Assembly (NCBI GenBank): GCA_045221575.1
Contig: JBGUWU010000023.1
Span: forward strand, 1-64,000
Direction of reading: 5' to 3'
DNA from: Scybalousia_A sp045221575
GTDB taxonomy: Bacteria; Bacteroidota; Bacteroidia; Bacteroidales; P3
Length of the DNA stretch: 64,000 bases
Part shown: positions 36,362 to 45,636 of the stretch, in pieces
How the letters are laid out: every line of letters starts with the position of its first letter
Numbering within the stretch: position 1 is the first letter of the stretch
Position numbers and translations under genes: made by a program
The notes under the pieces: model-generated
The model's database searches: none
What the model was told of the DNA's origin: nothing
The model's input: only the letters and a program-made list of their open reading frames with translations

Positions 36362-37114
36362 ATGAAAATAATGGCTATAAAAATGTTTGATAATGGTTTT
36401 ATGAATCAAGCATTTGCATTTGGTGGAGAAGAAGGTAAAGAAAAGTTTGATGAACAAATAATTTATCGTTCGTCTTTGCAGAATTTTCTAATAGATACGG
36501 GAAAGGAAGTTATTTTAGTTGATACAGGATTTGATTATAATTCTCCTGTGCCACCAAAAAAATTAGGTTCACCATTATATATGGGAGAAAAGGTTGCAGA
36601 TTATATGGATGCGTTTCTACAAACAGGCTATAAACCTGAACAAGTAAGCAAAATACTTATAACCCACAAGCATCCTGATCACTCTGGAGCGATAAAACAT
36701 TTTCCAAATGCAAAAATCTATATTTCAAAAGAAGATGCTGAGGCAATGAAACTTGAAGGTGATAATATTATTATTGCATCTTATTCTGATGGAGCTTATC
36801 ATAATTTTCCTAAAAGTCAAAAAATAGCAGATGGAATTTATTTTATAGAAGCAAAAGGGCATACATTGGGCAATAGTATAGTAATAGCAGAAAACGAAAA
36901 TAAGTTCTATATGTTTCATGGCGATGTAACCTATTGCGATGCTGCTCTTAAAGCGAATAAACTATCTATTGTGTTTGAAAACAAAGAACAAGCTCGTCAA
37001 ACTCTTGATAATGTAAGACAATTCATCAAAGAAAATCCTACAGTTTATTTATCTACACATTGTCCAGAGGGGTATGAGAATTTGGAACTGCAAAGAATAA
37101 TGAAGTTGAATTAG
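36362..37114 (+). CDS. MBL-fold metallo-hydrolase
   Basis: 250 residues. The metal motif HKHPDH (about 99-104, in ITHKHPDHSGAI) and later ligands in AKGHTLGN, FHGDVTYCD and THCPEGYE are those of the metallo-beta-lactamase fold, closest in style to AHL-lactonase-type hydrolases. The substrate is unknown; lactones or oxidised thiol esters are possible. It is followed after 17 nt by an OhrR-like regulator, suggesting a role in oxidant or toxic-metabolite defence. Confidence 0.85.
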   Translation: MKIMAIKMFDNGFMNQAFAFGGEEGKEKFDEQIIYRSSLQNFLIDTGKEVILVDTGFDYNSPVPPKKLGSPLYMGEKVADYMDAFLQTGYKPEQVSKILITHKHPDHSGAIKHFPNAKIYISKEDAEAMKLEGDNIIIASYSDGAYHNFPKSQKIADGIYFIEAKGHTLGNSIVIAENENKFYMFHGDVTYCDAALKANKLSIVFENKEQARQTLDNVRQFIKENPTVYLSTHCPEGYENLELQRIMKLN

Positions 37115-37131
37115 GTAGCCGAATTGTGATT

Positions 37132-37575
37132 ATGCCTTACAAAGAATTAAACTTAGATTCACAGCTTTGCTTTAGACTTTATACAGTATCAAGGTTGGTC
37201 GTTCAATGTTATAGACCTTTTTTGAATAGGTTACATATTACATATCCTCAGTATCTTGTTATGATGATGTTATGGGAAAAAGATTCTGTTTCTGTTAGCG
37301 ATATTTCTAAAAGGTTGGTACTTGAGAGCAATACAGTTACTCCTCTTTTACAACGAATGGAAAAAGATGAACTTATAAGGAGGACAAAAGGCAAAAAAGA
37401 TACTCGTCAAACGATAATTTCCCTAACAAAAAAGGGAAAAGATTTGGAAGAACAAGCAAAAGAAGTACCTCAATGTGTAGCAAAGTATTTTACAGATAAG
37501 GATATTTCATCAAAAGATATGTTGTTTTTAATGCCTATCTTAGATAATATGATAGGATTACTTAAGAATAAATAG
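37132..37575 (+). CDS. MarR-family regulator, OhrR-like
   Basis: 147 residues from the ATG (a GTG two codons earlier is also in frame). The N-terminus LDSQLCFRLYTVSRLV carries Cys13 at the position of the peroxide-sensing Cys of OhrR. The region HITYPQYLVMMMLWEKDSVSVSD and the wing KKDTRQTIISLTKKG are typical of this subgroup. OhrR is a repressor released when organic hydroperoxides oxidise this Cys. No ohr gene adjoins it; the partner is the MBL gene. Confidence 0.88.
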   Translation: MPYKELNLDSQLCFRLYTVSRLVVQCYRPFLNRLHITYPQYLVMMMLWEKDSVSVSDISKRLVLESNTVTPLLQRMEKDELIRRTKGKKDTRQTIISLTKKGKDLEEQAKEVPQCVAKYFTDKDISSKDMLFLMPILDNMIGLLKNK

Positions 37576-37605
37576 TATTGATGAATAAAAATAGAAATTA
37601 AATTT

Positions 37606-37641
37606 AAAAAATAGGTCATTTTTTAATTTGACCTATTTTTT
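37606..37641. terminator. Bidirectional terminator after the OhrR-like gene and mntP
   Basis: Arms AAAAAATAGGTCA (37606-37618) and TGACCTATTTTTT (37629-37641), loop 10 nt, T runs on both strands between convergent genes. Confidence 0.9.
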
Positions 37642-37686
37642 TGTAAGGCATAGTTTGACTTATTTTGGGAAAACTAAATTGAGCCT

Positions 37687-38268
37687 TTATGCTTGTAGAT
37701 AGTGTTGTAGGATTGTTTTCACTCCTATAAGAATAAGAATAAATCCTCCTAAAATAAGAGCAAAACGTGGTTTGACAAAGTTTATTCTTTCTCCCATTTT
37801 AACACCTAATAAAGATAAAATTAAAGTTACTAAGAAAATAATGAAGATAGACATCAACTGTTGTCCAACAACCCAATTCATACCCGAAAAACTTATTCCT
37901 ATAACTAAAGCATCTATACTTGTTGCAATACTTAAAAGAATGATAACTCTAAAAGAAGAAACATCAAAAACTTTATCTCTTAATCTAAAATTCTTGCCGT
38001 CTAAAAACATCTTTATTCCCATAATGAATAGCAAAGAGAAAGAAATCCATGCAGATATTGTTTCTATGAAAGAATAAAAAAATGAGGTAAGTACAGAACC
38101 TAAAAGTGGCATAAAGGCTTGAAAGAATGCAAAACAAAAAGCCAAAAGTAAGGTTCTTGATTTAGACATACTCTTTTGTAAACCGCAAGTAATACTAACT
38201 GTAAAACAGTCCATAGCTAAAGCAATGCCTAATGCTATTGCTTGAATAAAGAATCCTAGATTAAACAT
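37687..38268 (-). CDS. mntP: Manganese efflux pump MntP
   Basis: 193 residues with six membrane helices in two repeats. ALGIALAMDCFTVSITCG (about 12-29) and SIATSIDALVIGISFS (about 112-127) place the conserved Asp residues of the pump in helices 1 and 4. It exports Mn2+ from the cytoplasm. Its start overlaps the end of rsmA by eight nt, so it is the last gene of the lptD-HAD-DUF3667-rsmA-mntP run. Confidence 0.92.
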   Translation of the reverse strand: MFNLGFFIQAIALGIALAMDCFTVSITCGLQKSMSKSRTLLLAFCFAFFQAFMPLLGSVLTSFFYSFIETISAWISFSLLFIMGIKMFLDGKNFRLRDKVFDVSSFRVIILLSIATSIDALVIGISFSGMNWVVGQQLMSIFIIFLVTLILSLLGVKMGERINFVKPRFALILGGFILILIGVKTILQHYLQA

Positions 38269-39031
38269 CGTATATATATTTTGTAAGGTTTATGAAATCT
38301 TGAGGAGAAAGCTGTTCTGCTCTTTTGGTAAGCATATCTGCAGGAACATTTTCTAAACTCTTATTCAACGCTTTCAAACTTTGTCTAAGCATTTTCCTCC
38401 TTTGGTTAAATGCAGTTTTGACGGTTAGAATAAATTGTCTTTCATCACAATCTAAATTTGTAATATTGTTTCTCGTAAGTCTTATAACTGCAGATTGAAC
38501 CTTAGGCATTGGGTCAAAATCTGTATTTGGTACAGTAAAAAGGTACTCTTTGTTATAGAAAACAGAAAGAAAAACAGAAAGAATACCGTATGTCTTACTT
38601 CCTTCAATAGCAACTATTCTGTCAGCAACTTCTTTTTGAAACATACCAACAACTTCTTGAATTATGTTTTTATGTTCAAAGACTTTGAAAAGTATTAAGT
38701 TGGATATGTTATAAGGAAAATTGCCAATCAGAGAGAAGTTTTGATAGTTGAAAAGCGTGTTTAAATCATACTTTAAGAAATCTCCTTCTATGATATTGTT
38801 TTTTATGCAAGGATAGTTCTCGTTAAGATAAGCAACAGACTCTTTATCAATTTCAATGACAAAGAAATTATCAGTGTTTTCTTCTATTATATATTTAGTA
38901 AGCACCCCCATTCCCGCACCAACTTCTAAAATATTGTCCTTGTGTTGAAGAGAAGAAACAATATCTTTTGCGACACCTTCATTAATCAAAAAGTGTTGCC
39001 CCAAGAACTTCTTTGCTTTAACTTTTTTCAT
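38261..39031 (-). CDS. rsmA: 16S rRNA dimethyladenosine transferase RsmA (KsgA)
   Basis: 256 residues. KKFLGQHFLIN at the start, the AdoMet-binding EVGAGMGVLT (36-45), EIDKESV and the catalytic NFPYNIS (variant of NLPYNIS, near 104-110) are present. The C-terminal helical domain has FNQRRKMLRQSLK. It dimethylates the two adjacent adenines in the 3' hairpin of 16S rRNA late in 30S assembly. Confidence 0.96.
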   Translation of the reverse strand: MKKVKAKKFLGQHFLINEGVAKDIVSSLQHKDNILEVGAGMGVLTKYIIEENTDNFFVIEIDKESVAYLNENYPCIKNNIIEGDFLKYDLNTLFNYQNFSLIGNFPYNISNLILFKVFEHKNIIQEVVGMFQKEVADRIVAIEGSKTYGILSVFLSVFYNKEYLFTVPNTDFDPMPKVQSAVIRLTRNNITNLDCDERQFILTVKTAFNQRRKMLRQSLKALNKSLENVPADMLTKRAEQLSPQDFINLTKYIYDV

Positions 39032-39053
39032 CTGTTATGTTTTGTGTTATTTT

Positions 39054-39911
39054 TTATAAGAAAGAAAAGTATATTGCCACTATTGCTGAAAGAATTATAG
39101 TAGTGTAGAATATTAATATACATATTATGGAAAGAATATATCTAAATATTGTTTTTGTCCAATTGTAGCTACTAAGTTGTTTTAATGAAATAAAAGGAGG
39201 GAAAAGCAATATACAAAGCGAAACTATTTCGTATTTAATACAAAAGAAATCCTGTACGATAGAAAAAATAAAAATCACATTGGAAATAAATATCATAGAG
39301 ATAAAGAATTCTGCAAATCCCATTTTATTTAAATTTTTTCTCTTTCTAAAGAACAGAAAAAATATCCAAGAGCAACATATAACATTAACTAATGATATGA
39401 CAGTTGGATTTACCCTTTCTGTCGTAGATATAATATCACTGAATTTATTTACTACTAAATCAACCTTATCATCAGATTTAACAGTTTCTTTTTCAATATT
39501 CTCTTGATTAGAAAATAATTTAGAGCGTTCTCCTTTTATGTTCATTCCTTGAGAAATCAACACAGAAATAGATATAAGCACAAAAAACAACTTAAAAGGT
39601 GGAAAGTAAGCCATACGCATGCCTGAAAGATAATCTCGTATCAAATAGCCGGGACGGAAAATCAAATCTTTTAAGGTGCGAAAGAAACTTCTGTTGCCAA
39701 ATCCCCATACATTTAAGAAAGAAAAGAACATATTCTTAAAAGTAAATTTATTGACAGATGAAGATTGAGAACAACGAGGACAAAAATTTCCTATGTATTC
39801 TGTTTGACAAGTTTTACAAATGTGTTGTTCATTTGAAATAGGAGCAACAACATAAGGTTTTTTTTGCCAAGTTCTATATTGTTTATATTTTTCTTTTATA
39901 TTCAGTTTCAT
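39054..39911 (-). CDS. DUF3667 membrane protein with zinc ribbon
   Basis: 285 residues. A four-Cys zinc ribbon (CKTCQTEYIGNFCPRC, about 33-48) is followed by the DUF3667 segment (GNRSFFRTLKDLIFRPGYLIRDYLSGMR in part RPGYLIRDYLSGMR) and five or so membrane helices. Family function is unknown and it is largely confined to Bacteroidota. Its start overlaps the end of the HAD gene by four nt. Confidence 0.85.
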   Translation of the reverse strand: MKLNIKEKYKQYRTWQKKPYVVAPISNEQHICKTCQTEYIGNFCPRCSQSSSVNKFTFKNMFFSFLNVWGFGNRSFFRTLKDLIFRPGYLIRDYLSGMRMAYFPPFKLFFVLISISVLISQGMNIKGERSKLFSNQENIEKETVKSDDKVDLVVNKFSDIISTTERVNPTVISLVNVICCSWIFFLFFRKRKNLNKMGFAEFFISMIFISNVIFIFSIVQDFFCIKYEIVSLCILLFPPFISLKQLSSYNWTKTIFRYILSIICILIFYTTIILSAIVAIYFSFL

Positions 39912-40540
39912 CTATCAATAATTGAAATGTCTATATTCTTGAAATTAGGAATTATTTTCTCTGTCTTATCAAGCAAAGATTCTTTTGTGTTAGTAGTGGA
40001 AAGAGCAATGACTTTCATGCCGGCAGATTTTCCAGCCTGAATCCCTGCAAAACTATCTTCAAAAACAACACATTCTTCCGGTAATACTCCACATTTTTTT
40101 GCTCCAAGAAGATAGCAGTCTGGTGCTGGCTTTGCGTGTTCCACATCTGTTGCAATCACCATAAGAGGAAAGTATTTCTTTATTTCAGGACGAGAAGTTA
40201 GGACTGTTTTCATTTTTATTTCATCAGAAGAAGTAACAAGACAAGTTTTAATACCTGCATTTTGTAAATCAGTAATAAACTTTTCAACTCCATCAATATA
40301 AGGGAAAATCATGTTTTCTTCCATTTTATAAAGAGCGTTTTCTATCTTCTGCCAGTCATTTTTGTAATCGGAAAAATATTCCTGAAGTATATCTGTAAGA
40401 GAATGTCCTTTAATAATAGCAGCAAAGTCTTTGTCCTTAGGAAAGTAAGTATTCCCTATTGTAGTCCAAAACTTTGAGTAATTGTGTTCTGTATCAAATA
40501 CCACTCCGTCTAAATCAAAAAGTACAGCCTTTGTTTTCAT
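39908..40540 (-). CDS. HAD-family phosphatase, beta-phosphoglucomutase-like
   Basis: 210 residues from the ATG (MKTKAVLFDLDGVVFDTE). The nucleophile motif DLDGV, motif II LVTSSDE, and motif IV VFEDSFAGIQAGKSAGM are those of HAD subclass I with an alpha-helical cap. The cap is about 65 residues. Substrate cannot be assigned; small sugar phosphates are usual. It starts three nt after the lptD stop codon. Confidence 0.88.
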   Translation of the reverse strand: MKTKAVLFDLDGVVFDTEHNYSKFWTTIGNTYFPKDKDFAAIIKGHSLTDILQEYFSDYKNDWQKIENALYKMEENMIFPYIDGVEKFITDLQNAGIKTCLVTSSDEIKMKTVLTSRPEIKKYFPLMVIATDVEHAKPAPDCYLLGAKKCGVLPEECVVFEDSFAGIQAGKSAGMKVIALSTTNTKESLLDKTEKIIPNFKNIDISIIDR

Positions 40541-40543
40541 CAA

Positions 40544-43159
40544 TTAATAAGTTAAACGGTTTCTAAAATCATTACGTTTTTCATATTTCAAATCTTGCAA
40601 CATACTTGCTTTTACTGAAATTCCAAAGTTCCAACCTTGACGAGGTCCAAAAGGGATCCAATTCATTCGCAATTCCCAGCAATGTAAATCTCTATAGAAA
40701 TCTAAACTTGTGTAAGTGTAATCTTTATTTATGAAATCATAACCAGTATTGAATCCTATTTTCCATTTATCTGTTGCGTTGATTGTGCCTGTTACGGAAA
40801 GAGTCGCAGCTTCTGTTGTTTCATATCCAGCTAAAGCTACGATGAAAGAAGAAAGTCTGGAGTAGTGAGCTGAAATAGTAAAATCCCAAGGTATAGAGAA
40901 ATCAACAACATCTGGAAGTATTTCATTATTGTTGATGAAAGGAGAGTAAGCTAACTCTGTTGGAGAAACATTATCCTTTAAATCGTTGCCTGTTTTTGCT
41001 TTTTTGTTTAAGTGCCAAGAAAGAGATAAAGTCCATTGAGCAGATTGTTTTTGGAAAAGTTTATGTTTTTTATCCCAAAGAAAGTCTTTTGTTATACGAT
41101 TATTGCTATCTAAAACGTATGGAGTATAAGATGCAGAATAATTTACAACTATTCGTTCAAAAAGAGTAGTACGAGCATTTAAACGAAGAGGTTGCCAATT
41201 ACAAGAATCTTTTGCTAAATCATAGCCAGTAGAAAGTGAAAGGTTTTCAAGAATTTTTAGCTTGCGAGTTCCTGATATGGTATCGTTATTATCTTTTACT
41301 TTTATCTCCAAAGAGTTATTTAAGGCTAAGGAAACAACGCCTGATTTTCCACTTGGAGGAGAACCATAAACACCATTCTCTGTTTTAGAATAATATACTT
41401 TGTTTCCCTTCTTATCTACATAAAAATCATAGAAACCAAGTGAAGGATTAGAGAAATCTGGCGTGAAATTGAAAGATAAAACAGGATTGAAGACATGACG
41501 AATAGCTTTTAGATATCCTTTCTTAAAGGAGAACATTCCATATATTCGTGTATTAAGTCCGGAAGAGAAAGATACGTCTCTGTTTGTAATGAATCCGTAA
41601 ATAGTATCTTTGTCTATAAGGTCTGTTGTTGAGTTGTAGGATTTGTGAACTGATTTTAAGTACCAACGAGCGTTGTAGTTTATAGAATTAGTCCAATTTA
41701 GATATTTAAATACTTTAGCACTATGCGTGATAGGTATATAATGTTTTATACCATTGTTCATTTTGTTATACCAATCGTCCTTGAATAACAAAGAATCGTA
41801 AGTCTGTATTTGATTGATAAGGTTCATACGATAAGCAATAGTTATTTCCTCATACCAACGAGTCTTTCCTTTTGTTTTTTTGCGCTTGAAAGGGTGAAAT
41901 TGTGAGGAAGACAGAGCGATAGATGGCAAATCTAAACTAATATACTTTGTGTTTGCATTGTAACTCTCACCTAAATTGGCAGAAAAACTCCAATTGCTAC
42001 CAAAACGTGTAGAAAATGCAATAGAAGACGTTGTTGTATTTGTCAAATAGTCGTTTAGAGAAGTAGTATATTGATTATATTTACTACTAACCAAATTTAC
42101 GTTAGCGGAAAATGTTCTATAAGGATGGGCTTTTGCATCTTGTGTATGTGTCCATTGAAGTTTAAAATCTCGTTGAGAAGCCCAAGAGGAAGTGTTTTTT
42201 ATTCCTGAGTGATTTTCTTCAAAACGTAGAAGGATTTTGCCATTATAACGATAACGTTTTACGTAATTTGACTGCAAATCTATTGCATACGAAAGATTAG
42301 TATAAATGTCTCCTCTTGTAGCAAGGTCGATATAATCATTGAAAGCAAAATACCAACCCATATTTCTTAGATAATAACCTCTGTTAGAAGCATGTCCATA
42401 AGTAGGCATTAAAAGACCGGACTTTCTTTCGTTAGTTATAGGGAAATATCCAAAAGGCAAGGCCAAAGGCATAGGAATATCAGCGATAGAAAGCCAGGTA
42501 ACACCTGTAACTATTTTATCTTGCACTTTTATTTCAGCACGATTAAAATTGATTCCAAAGTGTGGGTCTTCTTCATTATCGCAAGTTGTGAACATTCCTT
42601 GAGAAACATACATAGTGCTATCGTTTATTTTCTTTATTTTCTCACCATGTAGATAGCCCTCTTGTTCTTTGGTGAACATATGGAAGATAAGTCCTTTTTC
42701 AGAGTCAAAATTATATCTTAACTCTCTACTTTTATATTCATCTTCGCCGTCTTTAAATATAGGATATTGGGTATTATTGCCCAAAGTGTCTTTTATTGGT
42801 TCAGCTTGCAGAGAAGATGAATCAAAATTTATAGTTATAAAACCTGAAGACAGATCTATTTTTTTTTGTTTTACGTTAGCGTTGTTGTATAAAAAAACTC
42901 TTGAAGAATCTAAGTCAAAACTGATAGAATCGCTTGCGGTATAAACAACTCTATCTTTTATTGCATTTTTACTTTTTTTAGGTTTTTCAATAGAGTCTAA
43001 AGCAATACTATCGTTGTTTCTTAGATTAACAGAATCAAATGTTTGGGTGTTAATATTAGCAACGAATACACCATTCTCACATCTTGCATTATTTATTGTT
43101 ATATCTGCAAGAAACAAGAGAATTGCAAAACAAATATTTATACATTTTCGTTTTTTCAA
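40544..43159 (-). CDS. lptD: LPS assembly outer membrane protein LptD
   Basis: 871 residues. The start is TTG: no ATG exists in frame before a stop 12 nt upstream, and the TTG gives a basic signal-like N-terminus (KKRKCINICFAILLFLADITINNA). Residues about 70-230 are the OstA/jellyroll slide, including FDSDSSRVFLYNNANVKQK-like stretches, and the rest is a large beta-barrel closing with FRNRLTY. The key LSIADIPMPLALPFGYFPI region is typical of Bacteroidota LptD. It inserts LPS in the outer leaflet. It heads a leftward operon of five genes. Confidence 0.9.
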   Translation of the reverse strand: MKKRKCINICFAILLFLADITINNARCENGVFVANINTQTFDSVNLRNNDSIALDSIEKPKKSKNAIKDRVVYTASDSISFDLDSSRVFLYNNANVKQKKIDLSSGFITINFDSSSLQAEPIKDTLGNNTQYPIFKDGEDEYKSRELRYNFDSEKGLIFHMFTKEQEGYLHGEKIKKINDSTMYVSQGMFTTCDNEEDPHFGINFNRAEIKVQDKIVTGVTWLSIADIPMPLALPFGYFPITNERKSGLLMPTYGHASNRGYYLRNMGWYFAFNDYIDLATRGDIYTNLSYAIDLQSNYVKRYRYNGKILLRFEENHSGIKNTSSWASQRDFKLQWTHTQDAKAHPYRTFSANVNLVSSKYNQYTTSLNDYLTNTTTSSIAFSTRFGSNWSFSANLGESYNANTKYISLDLPSIALSSSQFHPFKRKKTKGKTRWYEEITIAYRMNLINQIQTYDSLLFKDDWYNKMNNGIKHYIPITHSAKVFKYLNWTNSINYNARWYLKSVHKSYNSTTDLIDKDTIYGFITNRDVSFSSGLNTRIYGMFSFKKGYLKAIRHVFNPVLSFNFTPDFSNPSLGFYDFYVDKKGNKVYYSKTENGVYGSPPSGKSGVVSLALNNSLEIKVKDNNDTISGTRKLKILENLSLSTGYDLAKDSCNWQPLRLNARTTLFERIVVNYSASYTPYVLDSNNRITKDFLWDKKHKLFQKQSAQWTLSLSWHLNKKAKTGNDLKDNVSPTELAYSPFINNNEILPDVVDFSIPWDFTISAHYSRLSSFIVALAGYETTEAATLSVTGTINATDKWKIGFNTGYDFINKDYTYTSLDFYRDLHCWELRMNWIPFGPRQGWNFGISVKASMLQDLKYEKRNDFRNRLTY

Positions 43160-43190
43160 GTTGCCAATTCAATTAAAAACACTAATTTTG
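43160..43190 (+). promoter_or_regulatory. Promoter of the amidase gene
   Basis: GTTG (43160-43163), a 19-nt spacer and TAATTTTG (43183-43190), about 45 nt before the ATG. The divergent lptD transcript has its own -7 candidate nearby, so the two promoters overlap. Confidence 0.65.
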
Positions 43191-43202
43191 CCAATTAATT
43201 TG

Positions 43203-43210
43203 CAAAAGTA
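43203..43210 (-). promoter_or_regulatory. Candidate lptD -7 box
   Basis: Minus-strand TACTTTTG, about 43 nt upstream of the lptD start, with no convincing -33 box. Confidence 0.4.
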
Positions 43211-43239
43211 AGGTTTTTTTATAATTTACGAAAAAATAA

Positions 43240-44502
43240 ATGAAGGAAGATACTTTCAAATACTGTATTTTTTGTTTTTTGATTCTGGTCGTATCTTGTT
43301 TCCTTTGTTTTGCACAGCAAGAAAAAGGTAAAAATATCTTTGATAAAGTGGTTATTGATGCAGGACATGGGGGAAATAAGCCAGGTGCTATAGGTAGTAA
43401 GTATAAAGAAAAAGATGTTACTTTGGCTGTTGCTATCAAACTTGGAAAACTTATTAATGAAAATCTTAAGACTGTAAAAGTTTATTATACAAGAGTTATA
43501 GATCAAGATATAGATTTATACAAACGTTCGTCCGTTGCCAACAAAATAAATGCTGATTTATTTCTTTCTATACATTGTAATTCTGCAACAAATAAAAATG
43601 CGGCAGGAACAGAAACCTACGCGATGGGATTAGGTAAGACTGAAAGTAATTTAGAAGTTGCAAAAAAGGAAAATGCAGAAATTTTAACAGAAAAAGGTTC
43701 TGCTGAAAATTATCAAGGTTTTGATCTTAATTCACCAGAGGGAGATATTCTTTTATCTTTATATCAAAATGCCTATTTGCAAAATTCTCTTGATTTTGCC
43801 GCAAAGATTCAAGCACAATATTCTAAACACGTTCCAATGAAATCTCGTGGGGTTCATCAAGCAAACTTTGTTGTTTTATGGAAAGCAGCAATGCCTGCAG
43901 TTCTTACTGAGATAGGCTTTATTTCTAATCCAAAAGAGGAAGAATATATAGGAAGTGAATATGGGCAATGGGTAATTGCTTCTTGTATATTTAGAGCGAT
44001 ATGTGAATATAGAAACAAAGTAGATAACCTTTCAGATAGAATACCATCTGTAGATGAACTTGTGCCAAAAGATGTTAAGGAGAAAGAAGAGATTAGAAAG
44101 CAAAATGAATTATTGGCTCAAAAACAAAGAGCAGAAGAACAGAAAAAGCTCGCAGAACAAAAGAAGTTGCGAGAAGAGAAATTAAAGAAAGATAAACAGG
44201 AGGAACTTGCAGAACAAAAGAAGAACGAAGGCACAGACCTCGTTTATAGAGTCCAATTCTTATCTTCTCCAACTCAATTAAAAAACAACGATAGTCGTCT
44301 GCAAGGCTTAGATGATGTTTTTTCTTACTGTGAAAAAGGTGCATGGAAATATACAGCAGGTATTTTTGCTACTGATAAGGAGGCACTGACTTATCAAAAG
44401 AAGGTAAAAGAAAAATATACTGACGCTTTTATCGTTGCTTTCTATAATGGTAAAAGAGTGTCTATGGTGGAAGCAAAACGACTTTCAAATCAAAATAAAT
44501 AG
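43240..44502 (+). CDS. N-acetylmuramoyl-L-alanine amidase with SPOR-like tail
   Basis: 420 residues. A signal-anchor (about 8-24) is followed by an Amidase_3 domain (36-255) with zinc ligands His43 (DAGHGG), Glu57 (KEKDV), a His near 111 (LSIHCNS) and the catalytic Glu near 226 (TEIGFIS). A charged Lys/Glu/Gln coiled coil covers about 275-330. The last 90 residues (VYRVQFLSSP) look like a SPOR domain that recognises denuded septal glycan. It cleaves the stem peptide from MurNAc during cell separation. It precedes the mlaD-type gene by 25 nt. Confidence 0.93.
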   Translation: MKEDTFKYCIFCFLILVVSCFLCFAQQEKGKNIFDKVVIDAGHGGNKPGAIGSKYKEKDVTLAVAIKLGKLINENLKTVKVYYTRVIDQDIDLYKRSSVANKINADLFLSIHCNSATNKNAAGTETYAMGLGKTESNLEVAKKENAEILTEKGSAENYQGFDLNSPEGDILLSLYQNAYLQNSLDFAAKIQAQYSKHVPMKSRGVHQANFVVLWKAAMPAVLTEIGFISNPKEEEYIGSEYGQWVIASCIFRAICEYRNKVDNLSDRIPSVDELVPKDVKEKEEIRKQNELLAQKQRAEEQKKLAEQKKLREEKLKKDKQEELAEQKKNEGTDLVYRVQFLSSPTQLKNNDSRLQGLDDVFSYCEKGAWKYTAGIFATDKEALTYQKKVKEKYTDAFIVAFYNGKRVSMVEAKRLSNQNK

Positions 44503-44527
44503 GTAATTAAACAAACATGCGAAAGTA

Positions 44528-45463
44528 ATGAAACTTAGAAACGAATATCAAATAGGAATAACAGTATTAGTGACTTTTATCGTTCTTATTATAGGAATAA
44601 ACTTTCTAAAAGGTAAAACTCTCTTTTCTGGTCAAAAAACATATTATGCTATTTATGACGATGTAACAGGTATGCACGAAAGTTCTTATGTTTATGTTAA
44701 TGGCATGAAAGTTGGTTATGTCGTAAAGATTTCTCCTATGACAAGGAAAAATGATAAATTTCTTGTGGAATTATCTATTGATAAAAAAATTGAAATTCCT
44801 AAGGATAGTCGTTTAACTATGTTTTCTACAGGACTTATGAGTGGTCAAGCACTTAGAATAGATTTAGGTAAATCTACTGCTTTGTTACAAACGAAAGATA
44901 CTATGCAAGGAGGAATAGAAAAAGGCTTGACCGATGAAATCTCTCCTATTGGAGAAACGCTTTCTTCTGTTCTTAAACGTATTGATACTCTCACAAATAC
45001 CCTAAATCGTACAATAGATGAACAAGCAAAACAGAATATTCAATTAACTTTGACAAATATAAATCAAATTTCTCAACGTTTGAATAGTGTTGCTATGAAT
45101 GTAGATAATCTTGTTGCAAAGGATAAAGACAAATTGGATAGAATAGTTTCAAATGTTGAGAGTATAACACGCAATTTAGTGAATAATAATCAGGCAATTA
45201 CCAATATAATAAGTTGTTTTGACAACATTTCTTCAGACATAGAAAAACAAAATATAGGCTCTACTCTTGCAAAAGTAAAGACTTCTTTGGAGAGTATAAA
45301 TTCTATGCTGAACAAAATAGAAAGAGGTGAAGGCAATATTGGTATGTTGTTATCAGATGAGGGACTTTACAGAAATGTAACCTCTGCCGCTAAAGATTTA
45401 GATGAACTTATCTTAGATATAAAAAAGAATCCTAAAAAATACATTCACGTATCTGTATTTTAA
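44528..45463 (+). CDS. MlaD/MCE domain protein
   Basis: 311 residues. One N-terminal membrane helix (about 9-27) precedes the MCE domain (about 38-115; DDVTGMHESSYVYVNGMKVGYV), and the rest is mainly helical coiled coil (about 140-270). MlaD-type proteins form hexamers in the periplasm and carry phospholipids between the two membranes. The MlaE/MlaF partners are not here; the gene is linked to the upstream amidase by 25 nt. Confidence 0.9.
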   Translation: MKLRNEYQIGITVLVTFIVLIIGINFLKGKTLFSGQKTYYAIYDDVTGMHESSYVYVNGMKVGYVVKISPMTRKNDKFLVELSIDKKIEIPKDSRLTMFSTGLMSGQALRIDLGKSTALLQTKDTMQGGIEKGLTDEISPIGETLSSVLKRIDTLTNTLNRTIDEQAKQNIQLTLTNINQISQRLNSVAMNVDNLVAKDKDKLDRIVSNVESITRNLVNNNQAITNIISCFDNISSDIEKQNIGSTLAKVKTSLESINSMLNKIERGEGNIGMLLSDEGLYRNVTSAAKDLDELILDIKKNPKKYIHVSVF

Positions 45464-45510
45464 AAAGATATAATGTAAATAATTGACTCTTAGTTTTTTT
45501 ACCAAAAGAG

Positions 45511-45549
45511 GACAAATGGACATAGATAATGTGTATTTGTCTTTTTTTT
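45511..45549 (+). terminator. Terminator after the MlaD gene
   Basis: Arms 45511-45523 and 45529-45541 pair over 13 positions (one G.U, one mismatch) around a 5-nt loop, then a run of eight T. Confidence 0.85.
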
Positions 45550-45562
45550 GTGTCTTTTATTA

Positions 45563-45636
45563 AGAATAATATTCTTTGCGAGTGAATTTTTTCTATTGTA
45601 AGAAACTCCTTACTTCATTCGCGTTGTTATTATTCT
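45563..45636. other. Long nested stem-loop upstream of the sigma-barrel operon
   Basis: Three stacked stems: AGAATAATA with TATTATTCT (45563-45571, 45628-45636), GCGAGTGAA with TTCATTCGC (45578-45586, 45614-45622, one G.U) and GTAAG with CTTAC (45598-45602, 45609-45613). The small internal loops keep one continuous rod. There is no T tract after it, so it does not look like a simple terminator. Confidence 0.65.

Noticed and set aside
43182..43506. Two minus-strand open frames opposite the amidase start
   Set aside because: They overlap the amidase coding region and the divergent promoter region, with no supporting motif.
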